A stretch of DNA of 64,000 bases, taken from positions 1 to 64,000 of the forward strand of contig NZ_MBEU01000052.1 in NCBI RefSeq assembly GCF_001954275.1. Reading direction: 5' to 3'. The notes beneath the pieces are model-generated. The model saw only the letters and a program-made list of their open reading frames with translations. It did no database searches and was not told the DNA's origin. This document shows, one piece after another, positions 39,304 to 48,964 of the stretch. The position numbers were made by a program, and so were the translations under genes. Positions within the stretch are counted from its first letter, which is position 1, and each line of letters opens with the position of its first letter. This DNA comes from Mycobacterium sp. IS-836 (GTDB lineage Bacteria > Actinomycetota > Actinomycetes > Mycobacteriales > Mycobacteriaceae).

Positions 39304-40685
39304 GCGCGTGGCTTTCCGATCACGTGCACTCCGTCCTTCGGTCGTAGCGTCAGCGTCGCCTCGAGTTCGACGGGCGGGCCGGGCGCGAGGTCAAAGGTAA
39401 AGCGCTGACTCATGATCGCCGCCATCAGCACCATCTCCATCATCGCGAAACTCTGCCCGATGCAGATGCGCCGGCCGCCGCCGAACGGCAGGTACGCCGA
39501 GCGGGGCCGGTCGGATGGTGTGCAAAAACGGTTGGGATCGAACGTCTCCGGGTCGGGCCACCAGCGCGGGTCGTGGTGAATGTGATGGATCGGGATGAGG
39601 ACGGTGGTGCCGCGACGGATGTGGTGGCCGCCGATCACGTCCTCCTCGATGGCCCGCCGCGAGATGGTCCACACTGCCGAGTAGTAGCGCTGCGATTCCT
39701 GCAGGCACGCGGTGGTCCACGGCAGCCTGCCCAGGTCGTCGGCGGTAGGTCGGCGAGCGCCGAGCACGTCGTCGATCTCGGCGAGCATCCGGTCGCGGGC
39801 GTCGGGGTGCTGCGCCATCAGATACCAGAACCAGGACATGGCGTTGGCGGTGGTCTCGTGACCGGCGAGCATGAACGTCAGGGCCTCGTCGCGGATCCGC
39901 TGACGGGGCCAGCGCCCACCGTCGGCGCGCAGCAGCACGTTGAGCAGGTCCGCGGAGTCGGTCGGGTGCAGCATCCGGTGATCGATCACGGCGTTGACCG
40001 CGCGGTCGAGGGTCAGCGTGATGTCCTGCATGTCGCGCAGGGGCGGCGGCATGCGGACGCCGGAGAAGGCCAGCCAGTGCAGCGCGTCGTAGACGGGGGG
40101 CGGCATCAGGCCCCACAGCCCGAGTCGTTGCAGCCGCTCGGCATGCCGCAGCCCGCGCGTCGCCAGGTCGTTCATGCTTTCCACCAGCGGTCCGAAGTCC
40201 TGGCTGAACAGGGAATTGGCGACCACGCGCAGCGTCGCCTCGACCATCGTCTGGTGGATGTCGAAGCGGGTGCCCGTCGGCAGCTCGTCGGTGACGGCCG
40301 CGATGGGGTCGATCATCAGGTCGACGATGCCGTTCAGGTGGCGCCGGGCGAAGGTCGGGTTCAGCTGGCCGCGGTGCGCCGCCCAGGAATCACCCTCGTC
40401 GGTGAGCAGGTTGATGCCGGCGGTGGCGCGTATCGGCTCGTATTCGGATGACTTGACGTATTTCAGCCGCGCCTCGTGTAGCACGTGATCGACGTAGTCG
40501 GGGTGACTGATCGAGACGAAACGCCTACTGGCGCAGCGGAATCGAACGATATCGCTGCCGGATATCCGGCTCATGAATCCGTCGCCCACGTCGAATCCGA
40601 CGGTGAGGGCCTCGCGCGTCATCGTCCAAAAGCTCAGGCGTCTGGCGGGGCCCGCCAGCGGCCGCTCAGCGGTGAGGGTCGCCAT
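39300..40685 (-). CDS. cyp132: Cytochrome P450 (CYP132-like)
   Basis: A 461-residue P450. The heme-thiolate motif [10 protein letters not shown], the I-helix threonine region [13 protein letters not shown] and an ExxR-type ESQR are present. It is soluble-type, although close to fatty acid-type sequences (long-chain CYP4/102-like). The ATG at 40685 has a TACAGT -10 box 6 nt upstream. It is transcribed away from the AraC regulator, whose M. tuberculosis counterpart Rv1395 is reported to control this P450. Corresponds to Rv1394c. Confidence 0.88.
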   Translation of the reverse strand: MATLTAERPLAGPARRLSFWTMTREALTVGFDVGDGFMSRISGSDIVRFRCASRRFVSISHPDYVDHVLHEARLKYVKSSEYEPIRATAGINLLTDEGDSWAAHRGQLNPTFARRHLNGIVDLMIDPIAAVTDELPTGTRFDIHQTMVEATLRVVANSLFSQDFGPLVESMNDLATRGLRHAERLQRLGLWGLMPPPVYDALHWLAFSGVRMPPPLRDMQDITLTLDRAVNAVIDHRMLHPTDSADLLNVLLRADGGRWPRQRIRDEALTFMLAGHETTANAMSWFWYLMAQHPDARDRMLAEIDDVLGARRPTADDLGRLPWTTACLQESQRYYSAVWTISRRAIEEDVIGGHHIRRGTTVLIPIHHIHHDPRWWPDPETFDPNRFCTPSDRPRSAYLPFGGGRRICIGQSFAMMEMVLMAAIMSQRFTFDLAPGPPVELEATLTLRPKDGVHVIGKPRA

Positions 40686-40760
40686 GACTCAACTGTAGGG
40701 GTGACGCCGGCGCCGAGTAATGAGATTATCGGACAAGGAGTTGGGAGTTTAGGACATCGC
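40686..40760. promoter_or_regulatory. Divergent control region of the P450 and AraC regulator genes
   Basis: A 75-bp gap holds the P450 -10 box (TACAGT, minus strand 40697-40692, leaderless spacing) and an A/T-richer middle (TAATGAGATTATCGG). It is where the AraC regulator would bind, by analogy with Rv1395-cyp132. AAGGAG (40734-40739) is too far from the ATG at 40761 to be an ideal SD. Confidence 0.5.
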
Positions 40761-41786
40761 ATGGACCAACCGCCGACGCTGAGTCACACCGTGCACGCGA
40801 CCCGGGTGCTGTGCGAGGTGGCCAACGAACACGGGGTGCCGACCAGCGAGGTGCTGGCGGGCACCGCCATCGGCCCTGCCGACCTGAACAACCCCGACAC
40901 CATGGTCAGCGCCCTCGACGAGATCGAGGCGGTGCGCCGCGTGCTCGCCCGACTTCCGGGCGAGGCCGGCATCGGCGTCGATGTGGGCAGCCGGTCCACG
41001 CTTACCCATTTGGGATTGTTCGGGTTTGCCGTCATGTCGTGCGGCACCCTTCGGGAACTGTTTTCCATCGCGATGCGCTATTTCGCGCTGACCACGTTGC
41101 AGATCAACCTCGCGTTGTTCGAAACCGCCGAGGAGTGCGTGATCGAGCTCGACGCCGACCACCTGCCCGCGGATGTGCGGGGCTTCTTCATCGAGCGCGA
41201 CATCGCTGGAATCCTAGCGACCACAAACACTTTCGTGCTGCCGGTCGCGGAGAAATACGCCGACCAGGTATCAGCCGAACTGGCGGTCGACGAGGAACTG
41301 CTGCGGCCGCTGCTCGACGTCGTCCCCGTGCACGACGTCGCGTTCGGCCGGGCGCACAACAGGGTGCGCATTCCGCGCGCCATGTTCGACGAGCCGCTGC
41401 CGCAGGCGGACCGGCACACGCTGGAAATGTGCATGGCGCAGTGCGACGTGCTGATGCAGAACAGCCAGGGCCGGCGAGGGATCACCGCGCTCGTGCGCAG
41501 CAAGCTGTTCCGCGATTCCGGTGTGTTCCCCACGCTTCCCGACGTCGCCGAGGAGCTCGACGTGCACCCGCGAACGCTGCGCCGGCGGCTCGCCGAGGAA
41601 GGAACGTCGTTCCGCGCGCTGCTCAACGAAGCGAGATCCACCGTGGCCGTGGACTTGCTGCGCAATGTCGGGCTGACGGTCGAGGAGGTGTCCACCCGGC
41701 TGGGTTACACCGAAGTCTCGACGTTTTCGCACGCGTTCAAACGCTGGTATGGCGTTGCGCCCAGCGCGTATTCACGCCAAGGCTAG
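40761..41786 (+). CDS. AraC-family transcriptional regulator (Rv1395-like)
   Basis: A 341-residue regulator. The N-terminal ~210 residues match the arabinose-binding-like ligand domain of OruR/ArgR-type members ([24 protein letters not shown]), and the C-terminus has two HTHs: [23 protein letters not shown] and [25 protein letters not shown]. The ATG at 40761 gives almost the length of Rv1395. It probably activates the divergent P450/monooxygenase operon and limits itself. Confidence 0.9.
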   Translation: MDQPPTLSHTVHATRVLCEVANEHGVPTSEVLAGTAIGPADLNNPDTMVSALDEIEAVRRVLARLPGEAGIGVDVGSRSTLTHLGLFGFAVMSCGTLRELFSIAMRYFALTTLQINLALFETAEECVIELDADHLPADVRGFFIERDIAGILATTNTFVLPVAEKYADQVSAELAVDEELLRPLLDVVPVHDVAFGRAHNRVRIPRAMFDEPLPQADRHTLEMCMAQCDVLMQNSQGRRGITALVRSKLFRDSGVFPTLPDVAEELDVHPRTLRRRLAEEGTSFRALLNEARSTVAVDLLRNVGLTVEEVSTRLGYTEVSTFSHAFKRWYGVAPSAYSRQG

Positions 41787-42745
41787 GGGTGCAGCGCCTT
41801 CTTCAGCGCCGCCAGCCCGCGGTTGGTGGCCTCGGCGGCCGCGGGGATCACGAGGGCGAAGCTGGCGTAGCCGTGCACCAGGGTCGGCTCGTTGCTCAGT
41901 TCGGCGGGCACGCCCGCGGCGTTGAGCAGCTGCGCGTAGCGGGCGCCGTCGTCGCGCAGCGGATCGTGTTCGGCGGTCCCGATGTAGGCGGGCGGCAGAC
42001 CGGACAGGTCGGGGGCGTTGGCCGGGGCGAGGGTTACCGGCAGCGTCGTGGGGTCGCTGATGTCGATGTCGGGCAGGTACCAGGTCAGAAAGGCGTCGAT
42101 GACGTCGCGGTCCAGGATCGGCGCGGTGGCGTTCTCGGTGTACGACGGCAGTGACAGATCGGCGGTGACAACGGGGTACCACAGCAGCTGGAACGCCAGC
42201 TGGGGCCCGGCGTTCTCGCGCGCGAGGTGCGCCATGACCGCGGCGAGGTTGCCGCCCGCCGAGTCGCCGGCGACGGCGATCCGGTCCGGGTCGCCGCCCA
42301 GCTCGGCGGCGTGCTCGGCGACCCACTGCAGCGCGGCCCAGGAATCGTTGACGGCGGCGGGGAACGGATGTTCCGGCGCGAGCCGGTAGTCGACGGACAC
42401 CACGATGGCGTCGGCGCCGACCGCGTGCGCGCGGGCGACGGGCTCGTGAGTGTCCAGGTCGCCCAGCGCGAATCCGCCGCCGTGATAGAAGACGACGATC
42501 GGCGACGGCGTATCCACCCCGGCCGGCCAGTAGATCCGAACGGGAATGTCGCCGAGCTCGCCGTGCCCGACCGTCCGCTCCTCGACCCGCAGCTGCGGAA
42601 GCATTTCCACCGGCACCTGAAGCTGCTTGAGCCGCGCGCGGGCGACCTCCACGCCGTCGGTTGCCTTGAAGGTCATCGGGTAGGCGTCGAGCAGCGCCTT
42701 GAACGTCGGATCGATGCCTGGTCGGGCGATGGTGGGCTCAATCAT
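41783..42745 (-). CDS. lipH: Hormone-sensitive lipase-family carboxylesterase LipH
   Basis: A 320-residue alpha/beta hydrolase. The oxyanion motif HGGGFALGD, the nucleophile elbow GDSAGGNLA and late Asp (EHDPLRDD) and His (LVHGYASF) complete the triad. Such enzymes cleave short acyl esters in the cytoplasm. The ATG at 42745 was chosen; the longer frame upstream lies inside lipI. Close paralogue of the neighbour, 22 bp apart, a tandem duplication with the order of Rv1399c-Rv1400c. Converges on the AraC gene with a 4-bp overlap. Confidence 0.9.
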   Translation of the reverse strand: MIEPTIARPGIDPTFKALLDAYPMTFKATDGVEVARARLKQLQVPVEMLPQLRVEERTVGHGELGDIPVRIYWPAGVDTPSPIVVFYHGGGFALGDLDTHEPVARAHAVGADAIVVSVDYRLAPEHPFPAAVNDSWAALQWVAEHAAELGGDPDRIAVAGDSAGGNLAAVMAHLARENAGPQLAFQLLWYPVVTADLSLPSYTENATAPILDRDVIDAFLTWYLPDIDISDPTTLPVTLAPANAPDLSGLPPAYIGTAEHDPLRDDGARYAQLLNAAGVPAELSNEPTLVHGYASFALVIPAAAEATNRGLAALKKALHP

Positions 42746-42767
42746 TGGTACAACATACGCCAGGGAT

Positions 42768-43736
42768 TTACCTGTACAGCGCATTGCGCAGCGCCGCGAG
42801 GCCGCGCTCCAGCGCGGCGGTGGCCGCGGGGACCACGCCGGCGTAGCCGAGGTAGCCGTGCACCATCGCCTCGGCGTTGTGCACCTCCACGGGCACACCG
42901 GCGGCGGCCAGCAGCTCGCCGTACCGGATGCCGTCGTCGCGCAGCGGATCGTGGCCGGCGACACCGATGTAGGCGGGCGCCACGCCGGCCAGGTCTTTCG
43001 CCCGGCCCGGCGCTACCCCGGGAGGCGGATCGGACAGGTCGATTTCGCCGGCATACCACCGGGAGAACGCGGCGACGGCGCGGGTGTCGAGTATTGGCGC
43101 CGAGGCGTTCTCGGTGAACGACGGCAGCGAGGGATCCCACATCGCGGACGGATACCACAGCAGCTGAAAAACCAACGCCGGTCCGCCCTTGCCGGCGCGG
43201 GCGCGTTGGGCCATCACCGCTGAGATGGTGCCGCCCGCCGAATCGCCGGCCACCGCCATCCGGGCACTGTCGGCGCCGATCTCGGTGCCGTGCTCTGCGA
43301 CCCAAAGCGTTGCGGCCCAAGCGTCTTCGATCGCGGCCGGGTACGGGTGCTCGGGCGCCAACCGGTAGTCGACGGACACCACGATCGCGTCCGCGCCCAC
43401 CGCGTGCTGCCGGCACTCCCCGTCGTGGGTGTCGAGGTCGCCCACGACGAAGCCGCCGCCATGAAAAAACACGACGACCGGCCAGCCGATGCTCGGCGGG
43501 GTGGCTTCGGAATCGGTTGGCGGCCAATAGATCCGGATGCCGATGGGGCCCGCCGGGCCGTCGATGGTCCGGTCCTCGACCCGCAATTCGGGATGGAAGG
43601 AGCGGCGCGGCAGGTCGCGGAACCGCTGGCGCGCAGCGTCGATGCCGTCGTCGGTCGATAGCCGGAACGGAACCGCATCCAGTACCTTCAGCAGGATGGG
43701 GTCGATCTCGTCGGCTTTTTTCTCCAAGTCGGGCAT
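42768..43736 (-). CDS. lipI: Hormone-sensitive lipase-family carboxylesterase LipI
   Basis: A 322-residue paralogue of LipH with [18 protein letters not shown] and the Asp/His in HDPLRDDG and MVHGYLG. The ATG at 43736 follows a minus-strand TACGGT -10 box by 6 nt. This ATG shares two bases with the start codon of the divergent membrane protein gene. Probably co-transcribed with lipH. Substrates are likely short-chain esters; not defined. Confidence 0.9.
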   Translation of the reverse strand: MPDLEKKADEIDPILLKVLDAVPFRLSTDDGIDAARQRFRDLPRRSFHPELRVEDRTIDGPAGPIGIRIYWPPTDSEATPPSIGWPVVVFFHGGGFVVGDLDTHDGECRQHAVGADAIVVSVDYRLAPEHPYPAAIEDAWAATLWVAEHGTEIGADSARMAVAGDSAGGTISAVMAQRARAGKGGPALVFQLLWYPSAMWDPSLPSFTENASAPILDTRAVAAFSRWYAGEIDLSDPPPGVAPGRAKDLAGVAPAYIGVAGHDPLRDDGIRYGELLAAAGVPVEVHNAEAMVHGYLGYAGVVPAATAALERGLAALRNALYR

Positions 43737-44469
43737 GGAGGTACCGTACGCATCCCGCCTGGTGGCCGGGTGTTGGGTGGTGGCCGGCTGGGCGGGACTG
43801 GCCTACGGCATCTACCTGACGGTGATCGCATTGCGCTCACCCCCGGGCATCGAGCTGACCGGTCATTGGGTGCTGCAGCCGCCGTTCAAGGCATCGATGG
43901 CGCTGTTGCTGACGGTCGCCGCGGTGGTTCACGCCATCGTGCGCGAGCGGCGCTGGCTGATGCCGGCGCTGCTGCTGTCGGCCGTCGGCGACTGGCTGCT
44001 CGCGATCCCGTGGTGGGGGCCGTCCTTCGTCGGCGGGCTGGCCGCGTTCCTGTTGGCGCACCTGTGTTTTCTGGGCGCGCTGCTTCCCCTGGCGCACGCG
44101 CGATCACGGCCGCGCCTCGCCGCCGCCGCGGTGATGTGCGTGGCGGCGACGTCACTGCTGGCATGGCTGTGGCCGCATCTGGGCAAGGACAAGCTTGCGG
44201 TCACGGCCTACATCGTCGTGCTGACCGCCATGGTGTGCGCGGCACTGCTGGCGGAGCTGCCGACGATATGGACCGCGGTGGGGGCCGTGTGTTTTGCCGT
44301 GTCGGACGCGATGATCGGCGTCGGCCGGTTCATCCTGGGCAACGAGGCGCTCGCGGTGCCGATCTGGTGGGCGTACGCCGCGGCCCAGATCCTGATCACC
44401 GCCGGTTTCTTTTTCGGTCGAAAACAACCCGCCGATGACAGCCCCGAGGACCTTGAAAGCCAAGGGTAG
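43735..44469 (+). CDS. YhhN-family membrane protein (Rv1401-like)
   Basis: A 244-residue protein with about eight hydrophobic segments, matching the YhhN/TMEM86 family. Conserved polar residues inside helices are visible in [14 protein letters not shown] and [13 protein letters not shown]; some members hydrolyse lysoplasmalogens. The ATG at 43735 overlaps the lipI start on the other strand; a downstream GTG (about 43761) would avoid this and would be nearer the length of Rv1401. Ends with a hydrophilic tail before priA. Confidence 0.82.
   Translation: MEVPYASRLVAGCWVVAGWAGLAYGIYLTVIALRSPPGIELTGHWVLQPPFKASMALLLTVAAVVHAIVRERRWLMPALLLSAVGDWLLAIPWWGPSFVGGLAAFLLAHLCFLGALLPLAHARSRPRLAAAAVMCVAATSLLAWLWPHLGKDKLAVTAYIVVLTAMVCAALLAELPTIWTAVGAVCFAVSDAMIGVGRFILGNEALAVPIWWAYAAAQILITAGFFFGRKQPADDSPEDLESQG
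43743..43748 (-). promoter_or_regulatory. TACGGT -10 box for lipI
   Basis: Minus-strand TACGGT lies 6 nt before the lipI ATG at 43736. The site GTACCGTAC is nearly palindromic and lies within the first codons of the YhhN gene if that gene starts at 43735. Confidence 0.4.
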
Positions 44470-44490
44470 CAACACGTCTCGCGGGGCAGC

Positions 44491-46491
44491 GTGACTGCCA
44501 AACTGCGCACACCCGTCGAGGTGGAGCCCATCGCCAGGGTGCTGCCGATGCTGTCGGTCCCGCACCTGGATCGCGAATTCGACTACCTGGTCTCGGCCGA
44601 GCAGTCCGACGATGCGCAGCCGGGGGTCCGGGTGCGGGTGCGTTTTCACGGCCGGCTGGTCGACGCGTTCCTGCTCGAGCGCCGCAACGACACCGATCAC
44701 GCCGGCAAGCTGGGTTGGCTCGATCGTGTCGTGTCGCCCGAGCCGGTGCTGACCGCGGAGATCCGTCGCTTGGTCGACGCGGTGGCCGCGCGGTACGCCG
44801 GCACCCGGCCGGACGTGCTGCGCCTGGCCATTCCGGCCAGGCACGCCAGGGTGGAGCGGGAAACCGCGGCGCCCCCGCACCCGGCGCCGCCGGCACCGGT
44901 CGACCCGTCGGGGTGGGAGCTCTACGCCCGCGGCGGGCAATTCCTGGCGGCCCTGGCCGAGTCGCGTGCGGCGCGCGCGGTGTGGCAGGCGTTGCCGGGC
45001 GAGTCGTGGTCGGACCGGTTCGCCGAGGCCGCCGCGCAGACCATCCGCGCCGGGCGCGCGGTGCTGGCGATCGTGCCCGACCAGGGCGATCTGGACGCGC
45101 TGTGGCGATCCGCGACGGCCCGGATCGACGAACACTGCGTGGTCGCGCTGTCGGCGGGCCTCGGGCCGGCCGCGCGCTACCGGCGCTGGCTCGCCGCGTT
45201 GCGGGGCAGCGCCCGGCTGGTGATCGGCACCCGCAGCGCGGTGTTCGCACCCCTGTCCGACCTGGGCCTGGTCATGGTCTGGGCCGACGCCGACGACAGC
45301 CTGGCCGAGCCGCGGGCGCCGTACCCGCATGCCCGCGAGGTGGCGATGCTGCGCGCGCATCAGGCGCGATGCGCGGCGCTGATCGGGGGCTATGCCCGCA
45401 CCGCCGAGGCGCAGGCGCTGGTGCGCAGCGGATGGGCGCACGACATCGTGGCGGCCCGGCCGGTGGTGCGCGCCCGCACTCCCCGGGTGGTGGCCTTGGA
45501 CGACAGCGGCTATGCCGACGAGCGCGACCCGGCGGCCCGCACCGCACGCATACCGTCCATCGCGCTGGGCGCGGCCCGCGCGTCGCTGGAGGCCGGTGCG
45601 CCGGTGCTCGTTCAGGTGCCGCGGCGCGGGTACGTCCCCTCGCTCGCCTGCGGGCGCTGCCGCACCATCGCCCGTTGCCGGCACTGCACGGGTCCGCTGT
45701 CGTTGCAGGAACGCGGGTTGGGTGCCGTGTGCCGCTGGTGTGGCCGCGCCGAACCGGCGCTGCGATGCGCGCGGTGCGGATCCGACGCGGTGCGCGCGGT
45801 CGTCGTGGGGGCTCGGCGCACCGCCGAGGAGCTCGGCCGCGCGTTCCCCGGCACGGCGGTCGTCACCTCGGCGGGCGACGCCGTCGTGACCGACGTCGCC
45901 GACCGACCCGCCCTGGTTGTCGCCACCCCGGGTGCCGAGCCCCGCGCGCCGGGCGGGTACGGCGCGGCGCTGCTGCTGGATACCTGGGCGCTACTGGGCC
46001 GGCAAGATCTACGGGCGGCCGAGGACGCCCTGTGGCGCTGGATGAGTGCCACCGCGCTGGTGCGTCCCCGCGGCGAGGGGGGAGTGGTCACGCTGGTCGC
46101 CGAATCGTCAATTCCCACAGTGCAATCGCTGATCCGCTGGGATCCGGTGGGTCACGCGGAGTCCGAGCTGACCGCGCGAACCGAAGTCGGCCTGCCGCCG
46201 AGCGTGCACATGGCCGCCGTCGACGGGACGGCGGGCGCCATCGCGGCGTTGCTGGACGAGGCCCGGTTGCCTGACGGGGCCGAGCTGCTCGGACCGGTCG
46301 ACCTGCCGTCGGGGGTGCGCCGTCCGGCCGGTAGCCCCGCAGGCGCGGCGGTGACCCGGATGCTGGTCCGGGTCCCCCGTGAGCAGGGCCTGGCGCTGGC
46401 GGCCGGCCTGCGGCGCGCCGTCGGCGTGCTCAGCGCGCGGCAAAGCCACCAGCCGCTCCGGGTGCAGATGGACCCGCTGCACATCGGGTAG
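44491..46491 (+). CDS. priA: Primosomal protein N' (PriA), helicase motifs degenerate
   Basis: A 666-residue PriA homologue. The N-terminal 3'-DNA-binding domain (LDREFDYLVSAEQ) and the zinc-binding region with eight cysteines (CGRCRTIARCRHC, then CRWCGR and CARCGS) are intact. The region where Walker A should be (near residue 180) has no GxxxxGKT, and the Walker B position reads VWADADDS instead of DEEH. So it probably binds stalled forks and restart proteins but does not unwind DNA, as noted for actinobacterial PriA. GTG start at 44491. Confidence 0.9.
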   Translation: MTAKLRTPVEVEPIARVLPMLSVPHLDREFDYLVSAEQSDDAQPGVRVRVRFHGRLVDAFLLERRNDTDHAGKLGWLDRVVSPEPVLTAEIRRLVDAVAARYAGTRPDVLRLAIPARHARVERETAAPPHPAPPAPVDPSGWELYARGGQFLAALAESRAARAVWQALPGESWSDRFAEAAAQTIRAGRAVLAIVPDQGDLDALWRSATARIDEHCVVALSAGLGPAARYRRWLAALRGSARLVIGTRSAVFAPLSDLGLVMVWADADDSLAEPRAPYPHAREVAMLRAHQARCAALIGGYARTAEAQALVRSGWAHDIVAARPVVRARTPRVVALDDSGYADERDPAARTARIPSIALGAARASLEAGAPVLVQVPRRGYVPSLACGRCRTIARCRHCTGPLSLQERGLGAVCRWCGRAEPALRCARCGSDAVRAVVVGARRTAEELGRAFPGTAVVTSAGDAVVTDVADRPALVVATPGAEPRAPGGYGAALLLDTWALLGRQDLRAAEDALWRWMSATALVRPRGEGGVVTLVAESSIPTVQSLIRWDPVGHAESELTARTEVGLPPSVHMAAVDGTAGAIAALLDEARLPDGAELLGPVDLPSGVRRPAGSPAGAAVTRMLVRVPREQGLALAAGLRRAVGVLSARQSHQPLRVQMDPLHIG

Positions 46492-46552
46492 TGGCGAATA
46501 CCCGAAGCCGAACCCGACAACGGATCGACGCGCCCGATGGCGATAGTGTGCG

Positions 46553-46563
46553 TAGGAAATAAT
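46553..46563 (+). promoter_or_regulatory. Possible operator upstream of the MarR gene
   Basis: TAGGAAATAAT at 46553-46563 shares the core GAAATA(A/G)T with TAGAAATAGT at 47941-47950 upstream of the methyltransferase. Flanks GTA...TAC make a rough dyad. Candidate site for the MarR protein; by-eye comparison. Confidence 0.3.
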
Positions 46564-46607
46564 CCGTGCTTACGATATTGGACGCTGCTACCGGGAGAGG
46601 GGGCACG

Positions 46608-47090
46608 ATGGCACCGGACGCGACGGCGGCTGACGAGTCGCTGGATGTGATCACCGATGCGTTGCTGACCGCGTCCCGGCTACTGGTGGCCGTATCGGCC
46701 CGCTCCATCGGACAGGTCGACGAGTCCATCACCATTCCGCAGTTCCGGACGCTGGTCATCCTTTCCAATCGGGGCCCGGTCAACCTGGCCACGCTGGCGG
46801 GCCTGCTGGGGGTGCAGCCGTCGGCCACCGGGCGGATGGTCGACAGGCTCGTCTCCGCCGGGCTGATCGATCGGTTGCCGCACCCGACGTCGCGGCGCGA
46901 ATTGCTCGCCGCGCTGACCCCGCGCGGGCGCGAGGTCGTTCGGCGGGTCACCGCGTACCGCCGTTCCGAAATCGCGGCCATTGTGGAGAAAATGCCGCCG
47001 CCGGAGCGGCACGGGCTGGTGCGGGCCCTGACCGCGTTCACCGCCGCCGGCGGCGAACCCGACGTGCACCTCGACGTCGACATCGTGTAG
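46608..47090 (+). CDS. MarR-family repressor (Rv1404-like)
   Basis: A 160-residue winged-helix regulator. The DNA-binding part reads LATLAGLLGVQPSATGRMVDRLVSAGLI followed by a wing with HPTSRRELLAALT. The ATG at 46608 follows GGGAGAGGGGG and gives the length of Rv1404; the open frame could extend 14 codons upstream. In M. tuberculosis the protein represses the neighbouring methyltransferase and itself and responds to acid. Here the methyltransferase gene follows convergently at 47101. Confidence 0.9.
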   Translation: MAPDATAADESLDVITDALLTASRLLVAVSARSIGQVDESITIPQFRTLVILSNRGPVNLATLAGLLGVQPSATGRMVDRLVSAGLIDRLPHPTSRRELLAALTPRGREVVRRVTAYRRSEIAAIVEKMPPPERHGLVRALTAFTAAGGEPDVHLDVDIV

Positions 47091-47100
47091 GCGCCGGGTC

Positions 47101-47916
47101 TCAGCGCTTGTCCGCGACCAGCAGCAGGTACTCCCACCCCATGGCGCCGTCGGCGAGGTATTGCTCTGCCAGTTCGGTGAGTTGGGCGTCGAGCTCGGCG
47201 GTCAGCACGCGATTGTGGGCGATGTTCGCGTAGGCCTCGATCGTCGGGCCGTAGTGATTCTTGAAGTAGTCGTGGACGGCCGAGGCGGTGTCGAACCGGT
47301 GCACCGCCAACATGCCGCGCCTGGTTTCGACGCCGCCGATTCGATCTCCCAGCAGCCCGGCGATGTAGTCCTCGCGTCCCCACAACGCCGCCGGGGGTAC
47401 GGCCGGCGAGAGGCTCGGGCGATAGGGCCTGATGGTGGCCAGCATCCGGCCGAAGAATCCTTCCGCGGTCCAGCTGATCAGGCCGATCGTCCCGCCCGGC
47501 CGGCACACTCGGACCAGCTCGCCGGCCGCGCGCCGGTGGTCCGGGGCGAACATCACGCCGATCGCCGAGAGCACGGTGTCGAATTCGCCGTCGCCGAACG
47601 GCAGCGCGTGCGCGTTGGCCTCCCGGTAGTCGAGCGTCAATCCCTCGGCCGCGGCCCGCGCCCGGGACCGCGCCAGCAGCTCCGGCGTCAGGTCGGTGGA
47701 CACCACGGTGGCCCCCGCCCGGGCGGCCGGCAGCGAGATATTGCCCGACCCGGCGGCGACGTCCAGCACTCGGTCACCGGGCCCAATGCCGGTGGCGACC
47801 ACCAGGATTGGACCGAGTGGGGCCATCACTTCCTCGGCCATCAGGGCATAGTCGCCCAGCGCCCACATGGTGCGATGTGTTGACGCCAGGTCGTCGGTCG
47901 TCGTGTCGAGGGTCAT
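47101..47916 (-). CDS. SAM-dependent methyltransferase (Rv1405c-like)
   Basis: A 271-residue class I methyltransferase (ubiE/UbiG-type): motif I RVLDVAAGSGNISLPAAR, the acidic end of strand 2 STDLTPELL and the post-I NAHALPFGDGEFD. The ATG at 47916 is fixed by GGAGG on the minus strand (47925-47921). The M. tuberculosis counterpart is repressed by Rv1404 and acid-induced. The second methyltransferase of H37Rv (Rv1403c) is missing here. Substrate unknown. Confidence 0.9.
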   Translation of the reverse strand: MTLDTTTDDLASTHRTMWALGDYALMAEEVMAPLGPILVVATGIGPGDRVLDVAAGSGNISLPAARAGATVVSTDLTPELLARSRARAAAEGLTLDYREANAHALPFGDGEFDTVLSAIGVMFAPDHRRAAGELVRVCRPGGTIGLISWTAEGFFGRMLATIRPYRPSLSPAVPPAALWGREDYIAGLLGDRIGGVETRRGMLAVHRFDTASAVHDYFKNHYGPTIEAYANIAHNRVLTAELDAQLTELAEQYLADGAMGWEYLLLVADKR

Positions 47917-47925
47917 CGGACCTCC

Positions 47926-47990
47926 TAAGATAAGAACTGCTAGAAATAGTAACTTAAAGAAACAATATACATATGCAACTGTGTGAAACC
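47926..47990 (-). promoter_or_regulatory. AT-rich promoter/operator region of the methyltransferase gene
   Basis: About 60 bp of unusual A/T richness, including TAGAAATAGT (47941-47950) and two AACT half-sites ~15 bp apart. It lies directly upstream of the methyltransferase and also ahead of fmt. Likely repressor target and promoter. Confidence 0.4.
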
Positions 47991-48021
47991 TGGGCATGTC
48001 CTGCGGAGATCCCGTCATTCC

Positions 48022-48027
48022 TAGACT
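48022..48027 (+). promoter_or_regulatory. TAGACT -10 box for fmt
   Basis: TAGACT ends 7 nt before the GTG at 48035, which selects this start over the in-frame GTG at 48029. Confidence 0.45.
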
Positions 48028-48034
48028 TGTGCGC

Positions 48035-48964
48035 GTGCGTCTCGTCTTCGCCGGTACCCCAGAGCCCGCGCTACCCGCGCTGCGCGGCCTGATCGACTCA
48101 CCCCGCCACGAGGTGGTCGCCGTGCTGACCCGGCCCGACGCCGCCTCCGGCCGGCGGGGCACGCCGCAGCCGTCACCGGTGGCCCGCGAGGCGCTCGATC
48201 GAGGCATCCCGTTGCTGCGGCCGGCGCGGCCCAACTCGCCGGAATTCGTCGCGGAGCTCACGGACCTCGGGCCCGAGTGCTGCGCGGTGGTGGCCTACGG
48301 CGCACTGCTGCGCGACGCCCTGCTTGCGGTGCCCCCGCGCGGCTGGATCAACCTGCACTTCTCGCTGCTGCCCGCCTGGCGCGGCGCGGCGCCGGTGCAG
48401 GCCGCGATCGCGGCGGGGGACACGATCACCGGGGCGACGACGTTTCAGATCGAGCCGAGCCTGGACTCCGGACCGGTCTACGGCGTCGTCACCGAGACGA
48501 TCCGGCCGACCGACACCGCGGGCGATCTGCTTGAGCGACTTGCCCTTTCCGGCGCGGCGCTGCTGTCGACCACGTTGGACGGCATCGCCGACGAGACGCT
48601 GACGCCGCGGCCCCAGCCGGCCGACGGGGTAAGCGTCGCGCCGAAGATCACCGTCGAGGGCGCCCGGGTGCGCTGGGACCTGCCGGCGCCCGTCGTCGAA
48701 CGCCGCATCCGCGCCGTGACACCCTACCCCGGCGCCTGGACGCTCATCGGTGACCTGCGGGTCAAACTGGGGCCGGTGCAGCTCGGCGAGGCCCCAGAAT
48801 CGTTGCCGCCCGGCGACATTCGCGTCGACCGTAAGAGCGTATGGATCGGCACCGGCTCGGACCCGGTGCGGCTGGGCCAAATTCAGCCGCCCGGGAAGAA
48901 ACTGATGAACGCCGTGGACTGGGCGCGCGGCGCCAGGCTCGATCCCGCCGCGCGGGCGTCGTGA
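48035..48964 (+). CDS. fmt: Methionyl-tRNA formyltransferase
   Basis: A 309-residue enzyme that formylates initiator Met-tRNA with 10-formyl-THF. The N-terminal [15 protein letters not shown] and the active-site [15 protein letters not shown] with its Asn and His, plus SLDSGPVYG with the Asp, are conserved. The GTG at 48035 gives RLVFAGTPE, the family start. The stop overlaps the rsmB GTG by 4 bp. No def (deformylase) gene is in this cluster. Confidence 0.96.
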   Translation: MRLVFAGTPEPALPALRGLIDSPRHEVVAVLTRPDAASGRRGTPQPSPVAREALDRGIPLLRPARPNSPEFVAELTDLGPECCAVVAYGALLRDALLAVPPRGWINLHFSLLPAWRGAAPVQAAIAAGDTITGATTFQIEPSLDSGPVYGVVTETIRPTDTAGDLLERLALSGAALLSTTLDGIADETLTPRPQPADGVSVAPKITVEGARVRWDLPAPVVERRIRAVTPYPGAWTLIGDLRVKLGPVQLGEAPESLPPGDIRVDRKSVWIGTGSDPVRLGQIQPPGKKLMNAVDWARGARLDPAARAS

